From Craterostigma plantagineum (lineage: Eukaryota > Streptophyta > Magnoliopsida > Lamiales > Linderniaceae), in the NCBI GenBank assembly GCA_027422505.1, contig JAPQWV010000652.1, positions 62,001-126,000 on the forward strand: 64,000 nt of DNA, written 5' to 3'. The translations under genes were made by a program, and so were the position numbers. Position 1 is the stretch's first letter; the number at the start of each line of letters is the position of its first letter. Below, piece by piece: positions 1-10,745 of this stretch. The notes under the pieces were generated by a model. It did no database searches. It was not told the origin of the DNA and saw nothing but the letters and a program-made list of their open reading frames with translations.

Positions 1-420
1 AAATTAAATTTTCATCTGTTACAATGTATATATCTCTATAATTGTATTAAGGGTGTGGTGACTATTAACTGCTAATTTGGTCTGTAAAATATTTACAAAA
101 CCTATCTATTTCTAATTTTAATTAAATAATTATCACATTTAACTCCTCAATTTTTAGTTATTATACTTATACCCATAATCATTTCCTTTTATATATATAA
201 AATTATATTTCATCTACTAAACATAAATTATAAATTTCAGAACTGAAATTAAAACAATTATATTTACTCACACGCATAGAGTGTGCAGATCGTACTAGTA
301 TAATATATTAGAACGGACGCAATATATATATATATAGAAATACCAACTAATTACTTGCGTGATAAAAGCCGAATTATACAAAAATATATTATCTATTTAT
401 AAAATATATTACGAAAACTA
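1..420. other. AT-rich intergenic DNA
   Basis: No coding region, RNA gene or clear transposon was recognised here. The stretch is strongly AT-rich with short TA runs. Its last 15 bases (406-420) are the left target-site duplication of the adjacent SINE. Confidence 0.6.
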
Positions 421-595
421 ACCAACGGGGGTTGGTCCAAGTGGTAAGCGGCTTGGTATCGCTTAAGCAAGGTCTCGAGTTCGAATCCTTGTGTCAGCAG
501 CACCCCCTTTGGGAGCCTCACCTGCCGTTACCAGGTACGACGGGAGAAACGGATTAGTCGGGGCAACCCGGAACCGGTCGGGTCCGAAAAAAAAA
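421..595 (+). mobile_element. tRNA-derived SINE with 15-bp TSD
   Basis: A short non-autonomous retroposon with an internal RNA polymerase III promoter. The A box (TGGTCCAAGTGG, 433-444) and B box (AGTTCGAATCC, 478-488) are spaced as in a tRNA gene. The body is GC-rich against AT-rich flanks and ends in a run of about ten A (586-595). A perfect 15-bp duplication (ATATTACGAAAACTA) lies at 406-420 and 596-610, marking target-primed insertion. It is not a tRNA gene, because the sequence after the B box does not form an acceptor stem and continues for about 100 bp. Mobilisation would depend on a LINE reverse transcriptase; an L1-type LINE lies 400 bp away. Confidence 0.88.
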
Positions 596-610
596 ATATT
601 ACGAAAACTA

Positions 611-992
611 AGCCCCTTGGGCCTTGGGTGCTTATATTATATTCAAACTTTTTAATTGCGGTTTTGATAGCTAAAATTTTTAAAATCATTTGTTTCTATA
701 AAGCCACGCGCTTATTAAGCGTGAGTATGGCTATAAAGTGTCTTTTTTTGACCAGTCAATTTAAAATAAAATAAATAATAAAATTGAAAAAAGAATACAC
801 TCCTTTAATTACTATTATTAGTTAACTATCATTTTAGTTATGTACTATTATAGCTTTAAATTTTAATTATATATAATATCATACTATATAAATATGTAAA
901 TAAAAATAAATTTTATCTTCTATTTTATTAAGTGTGAGGGGTGAATTAAATAATAAATTAAAAACAACCCACCACATGTAATTACCATTTTT
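611..992. other. AT-rich intergenic DNA, possible MITE remnant
   Basis: No gene is seen. The segment around 910-945 (tctattttattaagtgtgag) resembles, in reverse complement, the repeat ends near 7190-7220 (ctcacgcttaataaatagaa). A degraded member of the same AT-rich repeat family is therefore possible. A small hairpin sits at about 702-724 (cacgcgcttattaagcgtg). Confidence 0.35.
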
Positions 993-1234
993 AGCTTATT
1001 ACTATTTTTTTTTTGGGAAAAGGACTAATTAGATTAAGCATCAACTCCATGTACAGAGATTCTATGTTGTCATACTTTGCTCACTTCCCAAGCAGTAACT
1101 CCTAATTTAAAGTATCAAACAAACTATTCCTATTTAGCCGTGTATTGAATTTGCTGCACACCCGAAGTCTGTTCCTCATCTCCTTCTGTAGCCTATGGAA
1201 AAGTATTTCAGTAGTCATGCTTGACCCATTGTGC

Positions 1235-3138
1235 TCACGTGCGTTCCTCTCCCTCCATATATGATAATACCAGACCTGCCATAATCATTACCACCATTCT
1301 GTTCTTCGCACTCTTGCCGTTCCCAATTTTAATCATCCATTTACACCATTGCTGAAATACCTCTGGGATTTGAATGCCGTCCAGCCACAGTGAGACATGC
1401 ATAAGCAAGTCCCGACTATAAGTGCATTCAAAATAAAGATGCCTTAATGATTCATCTGCTTCCTGACACAATGAGCAAGAGCTACAACTTGCAATGCCCC
1501 ATTTCCTCATCCTGTCATATGTGCTTAGCCTCCTACGCATAATTAACCATAGAATGAAAGAATGTTTAGGAATGTTCAAGTGATTCCAAACGGTTTGACT
1601 TGGCGGAAACCGAGTGTGTCCCCCCAATAACCATTTATATCCTGAAGTTATGGTGTACCCCTTTGTATTTGATGTCCATTCTTTTGTGTCCGTATCTACT
1701 CCAGCTTTGAGAATATTCTTTACTTTGACAATTTTCTTCCAATACCAGCAGCTATCGTGTTGTGGCTCATAGTTCCACCATTCCTCCTCCTTGATGTATA
1801 TGGCGTGGATCCACTTCACCCACAGCATGTCCGCTTTGGTAGCAATAGCCCAGACTTGTTTCCCCACTGCAGCGATGTTCCACTTTTCAGCCATTTTAAT
1901 ATTGGGTCCACCCTCGTTTTTCGGCCGGCATATGGTATCCCAACTAATCAAAGCTTTGGGTCTCCCTATGTTATTTGTCCCCCAGAGAAAGTCTCTACAC
2001 TTGGCATCAACTGCTTTCACCACGCTTTTTGGCAAAATGAAGATCGGTCCCCAATAGCCATGAATAGCACCAAGAACTGAATTAATTAGACAACATCGAG
2101 CTGCATATGAGAGATGTCTGCTCGACCAGCAGTTAATGCGCTTCGTAATTTTGTCGATTAGAGCATGACAGACCGCTTTATTCCATTTAGTGGGCACTAG
2201 AGGAATTCCTAGATACTTTACCGGAAAGGTCCCTTGCTGGAACCCCGTTAATTGCGCCAGTTCTTCAGCTTTTGTTGGTGAGGTCCCCGCGATAAATATG
2301 CTTGATTTCATGGGTTTGGCTGCCTCCCCAGAGACGGCCTGGAAATGTGTAATCCCGTCCATGATTCTTTGCACCGATTGTACGTTAGCTTTGCAGAATA
2401 TCATGAGATCGTCGGCAAAGCATAAGCTTATCATATTCATACTTTTACATTGAGGGTGATAACCAAATGATGGGTGATCCGCTGCTAGCGTGAGCCTCCT
2501 AGTTAAGTATTCCATGACAAGAACGAATAGAGGTGAAAGTGGGTCCCCTTGCCTCAACCCCCGTTTCCCATTGAATTGGCCGGAGATTTCCCCATTACCA
2601 AAATTTGATATTGGACAGTAGTTATACACTCCATTACCCAGCTAATGAACTTGATAGGGAACTTCAGTTTGTGTAACAAGTCGTTTAGAAACTGCCAGTT
2701 GACCATGTCATACGCCTTCCGCAGATCAATTTTCATGAGACATCGTCTTGATGTGTTCTTTCGACTATAGCACTTTAACAGTTCCTGGCTTATCAAAATA
2801 TTATGTATTATTGACCGCCCTTGCACGAACGCACCTTGATTCTCGTTGATCAAACCCGGCAGAACTGTTCTTAGTCGCTTACATAGCACTTTCGAGATAC
2901 ACTTATATAGTGTGGTACAGCATGAAATGGGGCGGAAGTCGGGCGCTGCATTTGTATTCTCTACCTTTGGTATGAGCGTAATGGCAGTATTGTTGATTTG
3001 TTGTACAATCCTTCCGCTTTCGAAAAACTCTTTTATCGCAGCCACGGTTTCGCTCCCTATGATGTCCCACGCAGCTTGAAAGAAGCCACTGCCATAGCCA
3101 TCCGGGCCCGGTGCTTTATTTTTATGTATTTCAAACAT
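1235..3138 (-). pseudogene. LINE ORF2 reverse transcriptase and zf-RVT region, frameshifted
   Basis: Non-LTR reverse transcriptase. In order it shows KNKAPGPDG (about 3105), ITLIPKV and FRPISC (about 2930-2970), NQGAFVQGRSI (about 2820-2850), KIDLRKAYD (about 2710), GLRQGDPLSPLF (about 2530-2560), the catalytic FADD (about 2415-2425) and the KYLGIPLV thumb motif (about 2200-2220). The C-terminal zf-RVT domain (WNHLNIPKHSFILWL, then a Cys/His cluster near 1410-1500) follows. A frameshift near 2600 separates the fingers from the palm, so the protein is broken. It is part of the truncated LINE copy and not a host gene. Confidence 0.9.
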
Positions 3139-3928
3139 GGCCGCCTTATCTCCTCATCCGATATTGCCAGTAGAAATTTTGGGGAGGTGGTCCACATGTT
3201 AAAGAATTTGAAGTTCCTATTTCCAGTCACACGGTGAGTTTGGTTTTGTACCAAGATGGGGGAGTGATCTGATGTGCCGGCAGGGAGAATCCGGGCTGTC
3301 CCATTCATCTGATTCAAAATCCATTGCTCATTCACGAAAGCCCAATCAATCTTACTCCATATTCGATTCTCACCGAGTTGGTTGTTTGTCCATGCATAAT
3401 GAAGCCCTGTCTTACGCATTTCCTCCAAGCGGCATGTATTAAGACAGTGCTGGAAGGACTTATATTCACTGATTGTTACAGGGGCACCTCCTATCCGATC
3501 TTCCAGCCGCAGCACATTGTTGAAGTCACCCCAGACCAGCCATGGGCTGTTGACGTTTGAACTGATTCTTGTAAGATCGTCCCAAAGTAGTTCCCATCCT
3601 TGCATCGTGTTGTGAGCATAAACACACGTTACTAGTATCTCTTTAGCGTGCATGTGATCTTGCTATGTATCAGTTGATCAGTTATGTGTAACACATCCAC
3701 TCTGTATACCTCTTCTTTCCACGCTACCAACAATCTACCATTCGGACTGCAACTCAGATTATGACATACCACCCATTCTTTGAACATGCTATTGACGATA
3801 TTATCCATTTTGTTACTCCTTATACGTGTTTCTACCATACATAGAAATTTGATTTCATGCCTTGAGCAGAAGAGTTGTACCTCTCTCTGCCGTGCAGGGG
3901 TGTTTAGCCCCCTTACATTCCAGATGGC
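3057..3928 (-). pseudogene. LINE ORF2 apurinic endonuclease domain, frameshifted
   Basis: This is the exonuclease-endonuclease-phosphatase type endonuclease that nicks target DNA in L1 elements. Visible motifs are IWNVRGLN at the extreme start, the metal-binding Glu in CMVETR (about 3820-3838), WLVWGDFNNVL (about 3520-3550), WSKIDWAFVN and the terminal TSDHSPI (about 3260-3290). The reading frame changes between the two parts (3632-3838 and 3057-3653), so no single protein can be made. It continues directly into the reverse transcriptase region. Confidence 0.85.
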
Positions 3929-4216
3929 AGCTTATTACTATTTTTAGCTAATTAGTATTATACATTTATTTTTATAATTTGTATACATGCATAATTCAAT
4001 TTAAATCATATTTTGTATATATGAGTTTTAAATTAAAATTTTATATACTATATATTATAGCAGATGCATTGAATGTGCAGAGAGTACTAATTAGGTAGTT
4101 GATATCATGGACACATTTGAGAGTGCACATGCCACATAGTACTAGTTTCTTAAAATGCACTTACATCCTTGATATTTTCTGTGATCAACGAGTTGAAATG
4201 AAAACAATTTTTTGTT

Positions 4217-4275
4217 TGGGCCGAATAATAGCCCATGTAATAAGATGGGCCCAATACGTCAACAGCCCAATTTAA
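4217..4275 (+). promoter_or_regulatory. Site II promoter elements of the eS19 gene
   Basis: TGGGCC occurs at 4217-4222 and 4246-4251, with further GCCCA half-sites near 4231 and 4264, all about 120-180 bp before the start codon. Such site II motifs (bound by TCP factors) are a known hallmark of plant ribosomal protein and housekeeping promoters. An AACCCT telo-box-like motif follows at about 4286-4291. The role is inferred from motif and position. Confidence 0.6.
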
Positions 4276-4394
4276 TTTTATTTACAACCCTGAGGAGCCT
4301 TTGGCTATGCCCTAGCAGATCAATTTTTGCAGCTCGGCGACGCTCGTCAGGGAGGTGTGGTCTTGTGAACTAACCAGTGAGCTGCTGCCTAACA

Positions 4395-6212
4395 ATGGCG
4401 ACTGCGAAGACTGTCAAGGATGTTTCTCCTCACGAGTTCGTCAAATCCTACGCCGCGCATCTCAAGCGTTCTGGGAAGGTAATAAGCTTTTCAATAATTA
4501 TTCTTGTTTTTTTTTTTTTTTGCTTTCATTTGTTATTATGTGTAGGGATTAAAGATTTACTGCTTTAAATACTGAATAGCATGTCCTGGTGATGTGATTT
4601 ATGGTCTGGTTTTTTTCAATGTGTTAATTTTTATGTTTATTTATGATCCGAGCAAGTTTTGTCATGTAATGACTGTTGCCTGATTAACTTCGGTATTAGT
4701 TCGAGCTGGAAAACCAAAAGATATAGATATTCTTTATGCAAACTTGTCTAAAAGGCCGCGTGGACTGGATTGTGTTCTTTGGAATAGCGTTGTTCCTGAG
4801 TATTCTTTGGGAGCTTAAGAGCGACTACGAGTTTTAAGATAATGAATGGCTCAGATCTATGCCTAATGCTTGTCACTTTGTGTTCCATGTTCTGTATAAT
4901 GGTAGATGGAACTCCCCGAGTGGACGGATATTGTGAAAACTGGTGTTCTCAAAGAACTTGCTCCGTATGATCCTGATTGGTACTACATCCGAGCCGGTAA
5001 TGTTATTACTCCATTACTCATTTGTCAATTCTTTCTATATATTAACATATGCAGTAAGTTGAAGAGAATGTTGTGTGATATTTGCTTTAAGAACATATGC
5101 AGTAAGTTTGAAGAGAATGTTTGTGTGTCATATGTGATATGTGCTTATAATCAACTTCAGTAGCTGGTGATGATTGACGAAAGGGAGCTCCTTGATTTCT
5201 TTTTGAATTAGTGTATATGTTAACTTATTTTCTATTAAGCTAATTAATTTCTTCCGGAAGAAACGGAGCTCATGATCGTAATTCTCTTTCTCATTCTCTG
5301 CACGAGCCCTAATTGGTTGGCTCCCTATAACTACCAGAGAAATACAGTTTGATAAAAATGCAATGCGCCGTAGGCCGAGCGCTTTACCTCGTGAAAGAAG
5401 TGGTAGCGTGGTATTCCACAGAGAAAGGGGTGGCGCACTTTAGTGTGATCGGCGCACATTAAAAATCTCAGGGGCTCCTTGGCCGCTTTGCTGCTCTAGT
5501 TTCTGCAGCTAAAAGCGAGGGGGTTTGCCCTATATTATCTTCTATAAAAAAAAAATTCTCTTTGTTGGATTCGAGCTTCTTAGCTTGTTCGTGTAAGAGA
5601 TTAGATCATGCGTGTAAAAGATTAGATTTTTACTCCATTCCCAATTCGTCAATTCTCTCTATATAAGAACATATGCAAACAGCTTGAAGAAAATTTTCGT
5701 GATTACATGTCACCGCTTCATGTACCAATAATCTGCTATACATCCTTTGACACAAAGCGCTGATGTTTAAAACCATATCAAACAATTGAATGCTGTGTAG
5801 CTTCGATGGCGAGGAAGATATACTTGAGGGGTGGCCTCGGCGTAGGTGCTTTTCAGAGGATCTATGGCGGGAACAAGAGAAATGGAAGTCGTCCCCGACA
5901 TTTTTGCAAGAGCAGCGGGTCGGTCGCACGCCACATCCTTCAGCAGTTGCAGAGCATGAACATCGTCGAGGTTGACTCAAAGGGGTTAGTCTCCTTCCTT
6001 TTCTCCATTTCCTTTCATGTTTGCTAGTAAATATTCGTATCCAATTGAATGAATTCAGACAACAAGCATCTCTCTGTCTGCTGTCATGTGATGCCTGTTT
6101 TTTTTGTTGTTGTTTCGCTTGGAAATAATCGTTTAGTGGGAGGAAAATCACGTCTACTGGCCAGAGAGATCTCGATCAGGTCGCTGGGAGGATCGCCGTC
6201 GTCGCTCCATAA
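4395..6212 (+). CDS. RPS19: 40S ribosomal protein S19 (eS19)
   Basis: Component of the head of the small cytosolic ribosomal subunit, needed for 18S rRNA maturation. Exons are 4395-4478, 4906-4996, 5801-5984 and 6137-6212, all with GT-AG introns, giving 435 nt and 144 aa; the plant family is about 143 aa. Recognisable blocks are [20 protein letters not shown] at the N-terminus, [65 protein letters not shown], and the C-terminal tail [15 protein letters not shown]. One residue differs from the usual SRPPHF (here SRPRHF). The exon 3 donor is G|GTTAGT at 5985. Intron 2 (804 bp) contains an internal duplication and a possible insertion. Nothing suggests a pseudogene: all junctions keep frame. Confidence 0.95.
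5006..5693 (+). repeat. Direct repeats in eS19 intron 2
   Basis: A segment of about 65 bp near 5006-5069 (containing gtcaattctttctatatatt and acatatgcagtaag) recurs, diverged, at 5629-5693 (gtcaattctctctatataag, acatatgcaaacag). Part of it (aacatatgcagtaagt) is also tandemly repeated at 5045-5060 and 5094-5110. The copies flank the GC-rich insert at 5290-5553. Confidence 0.6.
5290..5553 (+). mobile_element. Possible retroposed insert in eS19 intron 2
   Basis: A segment more GC-rich than the surrounding intron ends in ten A (5546-5555) and is flanked by a 10-bp direct repeat (AATTCTCTTT) at 5280-5289 and 5554-5563. This is the layout of a SINE or a retroposed RNA. I see no A or B box, so the family is unknown. 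A 10-bp repeat in AT-rich DNA could be chance. Confidence 0.35.
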
Positions 6213-7035
6213 GATATGATTCGTGTGTTTTCCCCGTCGGGAAAACTTTTGTTCATTTTTCGGAAGATATTCTCGGTTTCTTCGTTTATGTTGTCGCTTG
6301 AGTTCGAATTTTTCGTACTATGGTTGTTTGATGTGATTGGCAATAATATGACTTGAAACCCGAAAGTTTGTTTTCATTTTTCAAGTTAAATTATATTTGC
6401 TCTTTAAATATTACAACTTTGATCCCAAAAAATCAGCTCCATGTATAATTTTAACAGGCTAGGTAATAGGAGAAAATTCTCCTTTGAAAGAGAAATACAG
6501 GGGTTTACTTCTTTTAATTACTAGGTACAGTACAACGATTATGATGTTGAGCCCAAGAACTAACTCCCTTTATCAGTAACTAGTACAGTTGCACACCCTA
6601 ATGTGGGTTTTTTTTTTAATTGAACAATTCAATTTTAATGTTGTACTAATAAAATAGGTATAAAAATGAAGTTATTAATAAAATAAGCAAATTTCTAAGG
6701 TTACGGTAATTCGTATCAATAGAGTACGAGCTACTCCGATGACATGGCAAAAATAATTATAGTAATAAAAATAATAATTATAGTACTGGTAATAATAAAT
6801 ATCACAATAAAATAATTATATCAAAAATAGAATAATAAAAGTAAAATAATTATAATTATAAATTTTTTACAATAAATATTTTTAATGTCCGAATGATTTA
6901 TAATAATAATAAAGATAGCCCAAAAAGAAAAATAAAGTTCCAAGAAGGAAAAAATGTCCAACATTATAGCTCAAAGATAAAATATCTGAATTAATATTAT
7001 TTTGTTAATGCAAGAACTTTGGTAGAGAATTACAA
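6213..7035. other. eS19 3' flank and AT-rich intergenic DNA
   Basis: The first part is probably the eS19 3' UTR. The rest is AT-rich with runs of ATAATTATA-like sequence (6740-6870). No gene or delimited transposon was recognised. Confidence 0.5.
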
Positions 7036-7390
7036 TTTAATTTAAATATATATTATAAGATTAAAGATAAAATAATTAAGTAGAAATAGTAAATAACTAA
7101 ATGTAGTAAATAGGGTTGGTGGGTGAATTTTTTTTTTATTTTATTACTATTTTTATGAAATTGACAGATCAAATGAGCAGTTTAATCTAACCCCTCACGC
7201 TTAATAAATAGAATAGATAATTTAAATATACATATATTATAAGATTGAAGACATAATAACTAAGTAAAAATAGTAAATAGCTAAATATGTAAAAGACTTA
7301 GTGCGTGATTTTTTTTAGTTTTATTATTAACTTTTTGGTGAATTGACGGATCAAATGAGCAGCTTAATCTAACCACCCAAGCATAATGGA
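7036..7390. repeat. Two tandem copies of an AT-rich ~180-bp repeat
   Basis: Two diverged copies lie at about 7036-7215 and 7216-7390. Both contain atttaaatatatattataagatt-like starts, taagtagaaatagtaaata, a T run, gatcaaatgagcagtttaat and a closing run ending aatagaatagataa. The 3' boundary motif resembles segments at 14400-14430 and, inverted, 910-945, suggesting a dispersed AT-rich family. No coding capacity. Confidence 0.65.
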
Positions 7391-7738
7391 ATAGATAAAA
7401 CTCAACTACTAAAAAGAAAACAAATACACATACCATCAACAATTATAGTTTTAGAGAAACTAAAATTTGGCTAACAGAATACACAATCAAAGAAGAAGAA
7501 ATAATTACTTCCATTTACGCGAATCATAAACCTCAAATCAGAAGTAAAATAAAAAGGAAAAAATAGGAAGAATGATACTTCCATAGTCAGTCACACTAAT
7601 GGATTTAAAACCAACGCCAACGAGTGCTATCAAAGAAATAAAATTCAACCTGAATCAAAGGAAAAAAATTAGTCTTTCTTCATCAATAGCAAACTAGTAT
7701 TTTTTTTCGACTCTACGCGTGTGCTTAAAATTTGATTG
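7391..7738. other. Intergenic DNA before the first Copia element
   Basis: A-rich sequence with no ORF, RNA gene or repeat boundary recognised. Confidence 0.5.
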
Positions 7739-7743
7739 TATTT

Positions 7744-8212
7744 TGTTAGGAAATGCGGAAATCCCCGATGATTATTTGCCCGAAAAATGACGATAACAAA
7801 TAAACGAGACGAAAATAAATTTGGACAGTGAACACGAGATTTACGTGGTTCGGTCAGAATGACCTACGTCCACGGGCCTGAGGGTAAAACTTTTTAGAGA
7901 TTACAACACGTAAACTGACGTGGTACAAAAGCAGCTACAAAAATAGGAGTAAACTACAAAGAAATAATCGGAGAAGACGAAGATCTGTGTTGTGGTGGTA
8001 GTGGTATCTCTTCAATGAGCACTGCTATTTATAGATGAATTCTACCTCGCTATTCCATGTAAAAAGAAGAAAATATAAAGCGGCACAACTTGGTCTAATG
8101 CTTCAACGTTGAAAACCTTTTTCATTTGTTTCCTTCCTTCACCTACCGCATATGACTTTCCAATTACCATGTGCTTCTTTTTCTATTGTCGACATGTAGA
8201 TCACAGTCAACA
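7744..8212 (-). repeat. 3' LTR of Copia element A
   Basis: 469 bp, TG...CA ends. It shares with the LTR at 13380-13856 the internal block gatttacgtggttcggtcag and the end gtcgacatgtag(a/g)tcacag. Confidence 0.9.
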
Positions 8213-8241
8213 AATCTCCACCTTGACCGTGATGTCACAAA

Positions 8242-9075
8242 TAGGGGTGGGATCGGGTCGGGTATATCGGGTATATCGGGTTTTTCGGGTCGGGTACCCG
8301 AAAAACCGGGTAGTGAAAATCAAACCCGAACCCGACCCAATCAAAGTTCGGGTACCCGCGGGTCGGGTCGGGTTTTTGGTTTTTTTTTTACAATTTAATA
8401 CGCTTCAATTAATTTTAATTGCTTCTAACTTCACTTCACTTCAACACATGTTAAAATTCGAAATTTAAACGGAAAATCAACACCCAAATTTGGCCAACCA
8501 TGAATTTAGACATGTATAGAATGTTAAGAAATACTTAAATTCATCTTTTGAAACCTAAAAATTGAAAAAATATCAACAAAATTTCGATAGAAAATTAGGG
8601 TTCATACAATTTATACCTTTTTGGACGAATTTGGTGGCTACCGGGTGGTTGGCGGCTGATGATGGTGGTCGGCTGGTTGATGGCGACCGGTGGGTGGTGA
8701 GCTTGTGAAATCGAGCCGAGTAGAGGACGTGAGGGAGGTGGCGATGAGCTCGATATGCTTCTGTTCTCCTATGTTTTCTTTTTCCCAAACACGTGAGTTC
8801 TACTTATTAATATTTCTTTTATTTCATTTGTCTATTGGGCTGGACTTCATATTGGGCCGAATTTTATTAATCAATTTTTTTTGTTGGGCCGAATCGGGTA
8901 CCCGATTGGGTATTTTGGGTAGCTCAAAGCTACCCGAAACCCGACCCAATAATAGAGATCGGGTATCGGGTTTAAATTCGATACCCGATTGATACCCGAT
9001 TTTTTCTGAAGTTCGGGTAAAAACCCGATCGGATCGGGTCGGGTACCGAAACCCGAACCCGGTTGCACATCCCTA
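8242..9075. mobile_element. Non-autonomous hAT transposon with 8-bp TSD
   Basis: 834 bp, with terminal inverted repeats TAGGGGTG and (reverse complement of the right end) TAGGGATG, and a perfect 8-bp TSD (GTCACAAA) at 8234-8241 and 9076-9083. This is the hAT signature. Both subterminal regions are packed with CGGGTA/CGGGTC repeats in inverted orientation (8252-8375 and 8885-9063), typical of transposase-binding arrays. No transposase is encoded; the interior ORFs are products of the repeats. It lies 30 bp inside the Copia 3' LTR, so it is younger than that element. Confidence 0.9.
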
Positions 9076-9213
9076 GTCACAAATCCACATTGATCTCTGT
9101 CTCCCTCCGTCCATAGCCCCGACGGGCTAGTTCACCATATCTGAAACACCAATCAAGTCCAAGCAATGCTTGAACTTGGAAACTGGAAGAGCCTTCGTAA
9201 ACATATCTGCGGA

Positions 9214-9474
9214 TTATCCTTTGTTGATCTTCTTGATAAACACCTTTTTATCTACAATGATCTCACGAATAAAATGATACTTGACATCAATATGCTTCGT
9301 CCTTTCGTGATACAAGTGATCCTTAGTCAGATGAATCGCACTTTGACTATCACAGAAAATAGTAGTAACTCCCTGATTCTGAGTTAATTCGCTGAATAAC
9401 CCTTTCAACCACAAAGCTTCTTTGATTGCGTCAGTAATCACCATGTATTCTGCTTCAGTAGTAGACAACGCCAC
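9214..9474 (-). pseudogene. Copia A RNase H fragment
   Basis: The C-terminal RNase H of a Copia polyprotein, which removes the RNA strand after reverse transcription. It shows STTEAEYMVITDAIKEALWLK, DSQSAIHLTKD and RTKHIDVKYHFIRE, the usual motif series. It is separated by stops from the reverse transcriptase further upstream on the minus strand. The copy is dead because the polyprotein frame is broken. Confidence 0.85.
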
Positions 9475-9928
9475 AACATGTTGTAGAGTAGCTTTTCAGC
9501 TAACTGCACAACCTCCAAAAAAATACATAACCAGTAAGAGATCGTCGTTTATCGAGATCACCTGCGTAGTCTGAATCGACTAAGCCAACGAGAGTATCAA
9601 TGTTTCTGCCAAACTCCAAACAAAAGCTTAGAGTACCCTTCAAGTATCTGAGAACCCACTTCACTGCTTGCTAGTGTTCTTTTTCTGGGTTAGCCATATA
9701 CCTGCTTACAACACTAACAGCTTGTGAAATATTAGGACGTGTACATACCATTGCATACATAATACTGCCAACTGCACTCGAGTAAGGAACTCGTGTCATA
9801 TACGCTTCTTCCTCACCTGATGATGGTGAATGAGCAGTGCTTAGCCAAAAACGGCTAGCAAGAGGAGTGCTGTCTCATTTGGCATCGTTCATGCCAAATC
9901 TCTCCAAAACCTTTCTGAGGTAACTTTC

Positions 9929-10745
9929 CTAGGTCATGTGTAACTTACTAGCTCCTCTATCACGTCTAATCTCCATACGAAGAATCTTCGTAGCTGCTCC
10001 CAAATCTTTCATCTCAAATTCACCATTCAATAAAGTCTTCAACTGGTGAATTTCTTGAAGATTCTTAGCCGCAATGAGCATATCATCAACATATAACAAT
10101 AGATAAATGAACGAACTGTCATTTAACTTCCGGAAGTAAACACAACTATCATACTTGCTCCTGGAGAAACCATGACCCAACATGAAAAAAATCAAACCGT
10201 TTATATCACTATCTTGGAGACTGCTTTAATCCGTATAAGGATTTCTTCAACATTCAAACTTGATCTTCATTTCCTTCAACTATGAAGCCTTGAGGTTGCT
10301 TCATATAAATCTATTCATCTAAATCGCCATGTAAGAATCCCGTCTTGACGTCAAGCTGTTCTAACTCCAAATCATACATGGCAACGAATGCAAGTAATAA
10401 ACGAATAGAGGTATGTCTAACGACAGGTGAGAATATATCATTAAAATCAACACCGTGTACCTGACTATAGCCTTTCGCGACTAATCGTGCCTTATACCTT
10501 GCATCGTCAGAACCAGATAAACCTTCTTTCTTCTTGAAGACCCACTTACATCCGAATATTTTCTTTTTCTTCGGCGGTGGCACAAGAATCCAAGTATCAT
10601 TCTTGTGCAGAGATTCCATTTCTTCATTCATTGCTACCAGCCACTTATCAGAATTAACATCGCTAATTGCCTTCGAATAGGTATAAGGTTCGCCGCCTCC
10701 TTCTGTTTCTTGCGCCACTGATAAAGCGTATGAAACTAAATTCAC
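9929..10745 (-). pseudogene. Copia A reverse transcriptase fragments
   Basis: Two ORF pieces (10311-10745 and 9929-10195). The first begins near WLVAMNEEMESLHKNDTW, then [16 protein letters not shown] and LEQLDVKTGFLHGDL. The second carries the catalytic YVDDMLIAAK. The frame is lost between them (10196-10310), so no functional enzyme is possible. Confidence 0.88.

Larger units (their letters stand above)
1010..3928 (-). mobile_element. 5'-truncated L1-type LINE with 17-bp TSD
   Basis: A non-LTR retrotransposon lying on the minus strand, bounded by a perfect 17-bp direct repeat (AGCTTATTACTATTTTT) at 993-1009 and 3929-3945. The T run at 1005-1014 on the plus strand is its 3' poly(A) tail. 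It encodes the endonuclease, reverse transcriptase and C-terminal zinc-knuckle region of ORF2. ORF1 and the 5' UTR are missing, because the copy starts at the first endonuclease motif (IWNVRGLN, read from 3928). At least three frame changes make it inactive. Confidence 0.92.

Noticed and set aside
421..500. A tRNA gene suggested by perfect A and B boxes
   Set aside because: No acceptor stem closes after the B box, the transcript unit continues about 100 bp to a poly(A) tail, and a TSD flanks it; it is a SINE.
4860..5163. 85-codon ORF starting at eS19 exon 2
   Set aside because: It is exon 2 read through into intron 2; the exon ends at the GT at 4997.
8109..9080. ORFs of 69-119 codons
   Set aside because: They come from CGGGT(A/C) repeats of the hAT element and show no conserved domain.
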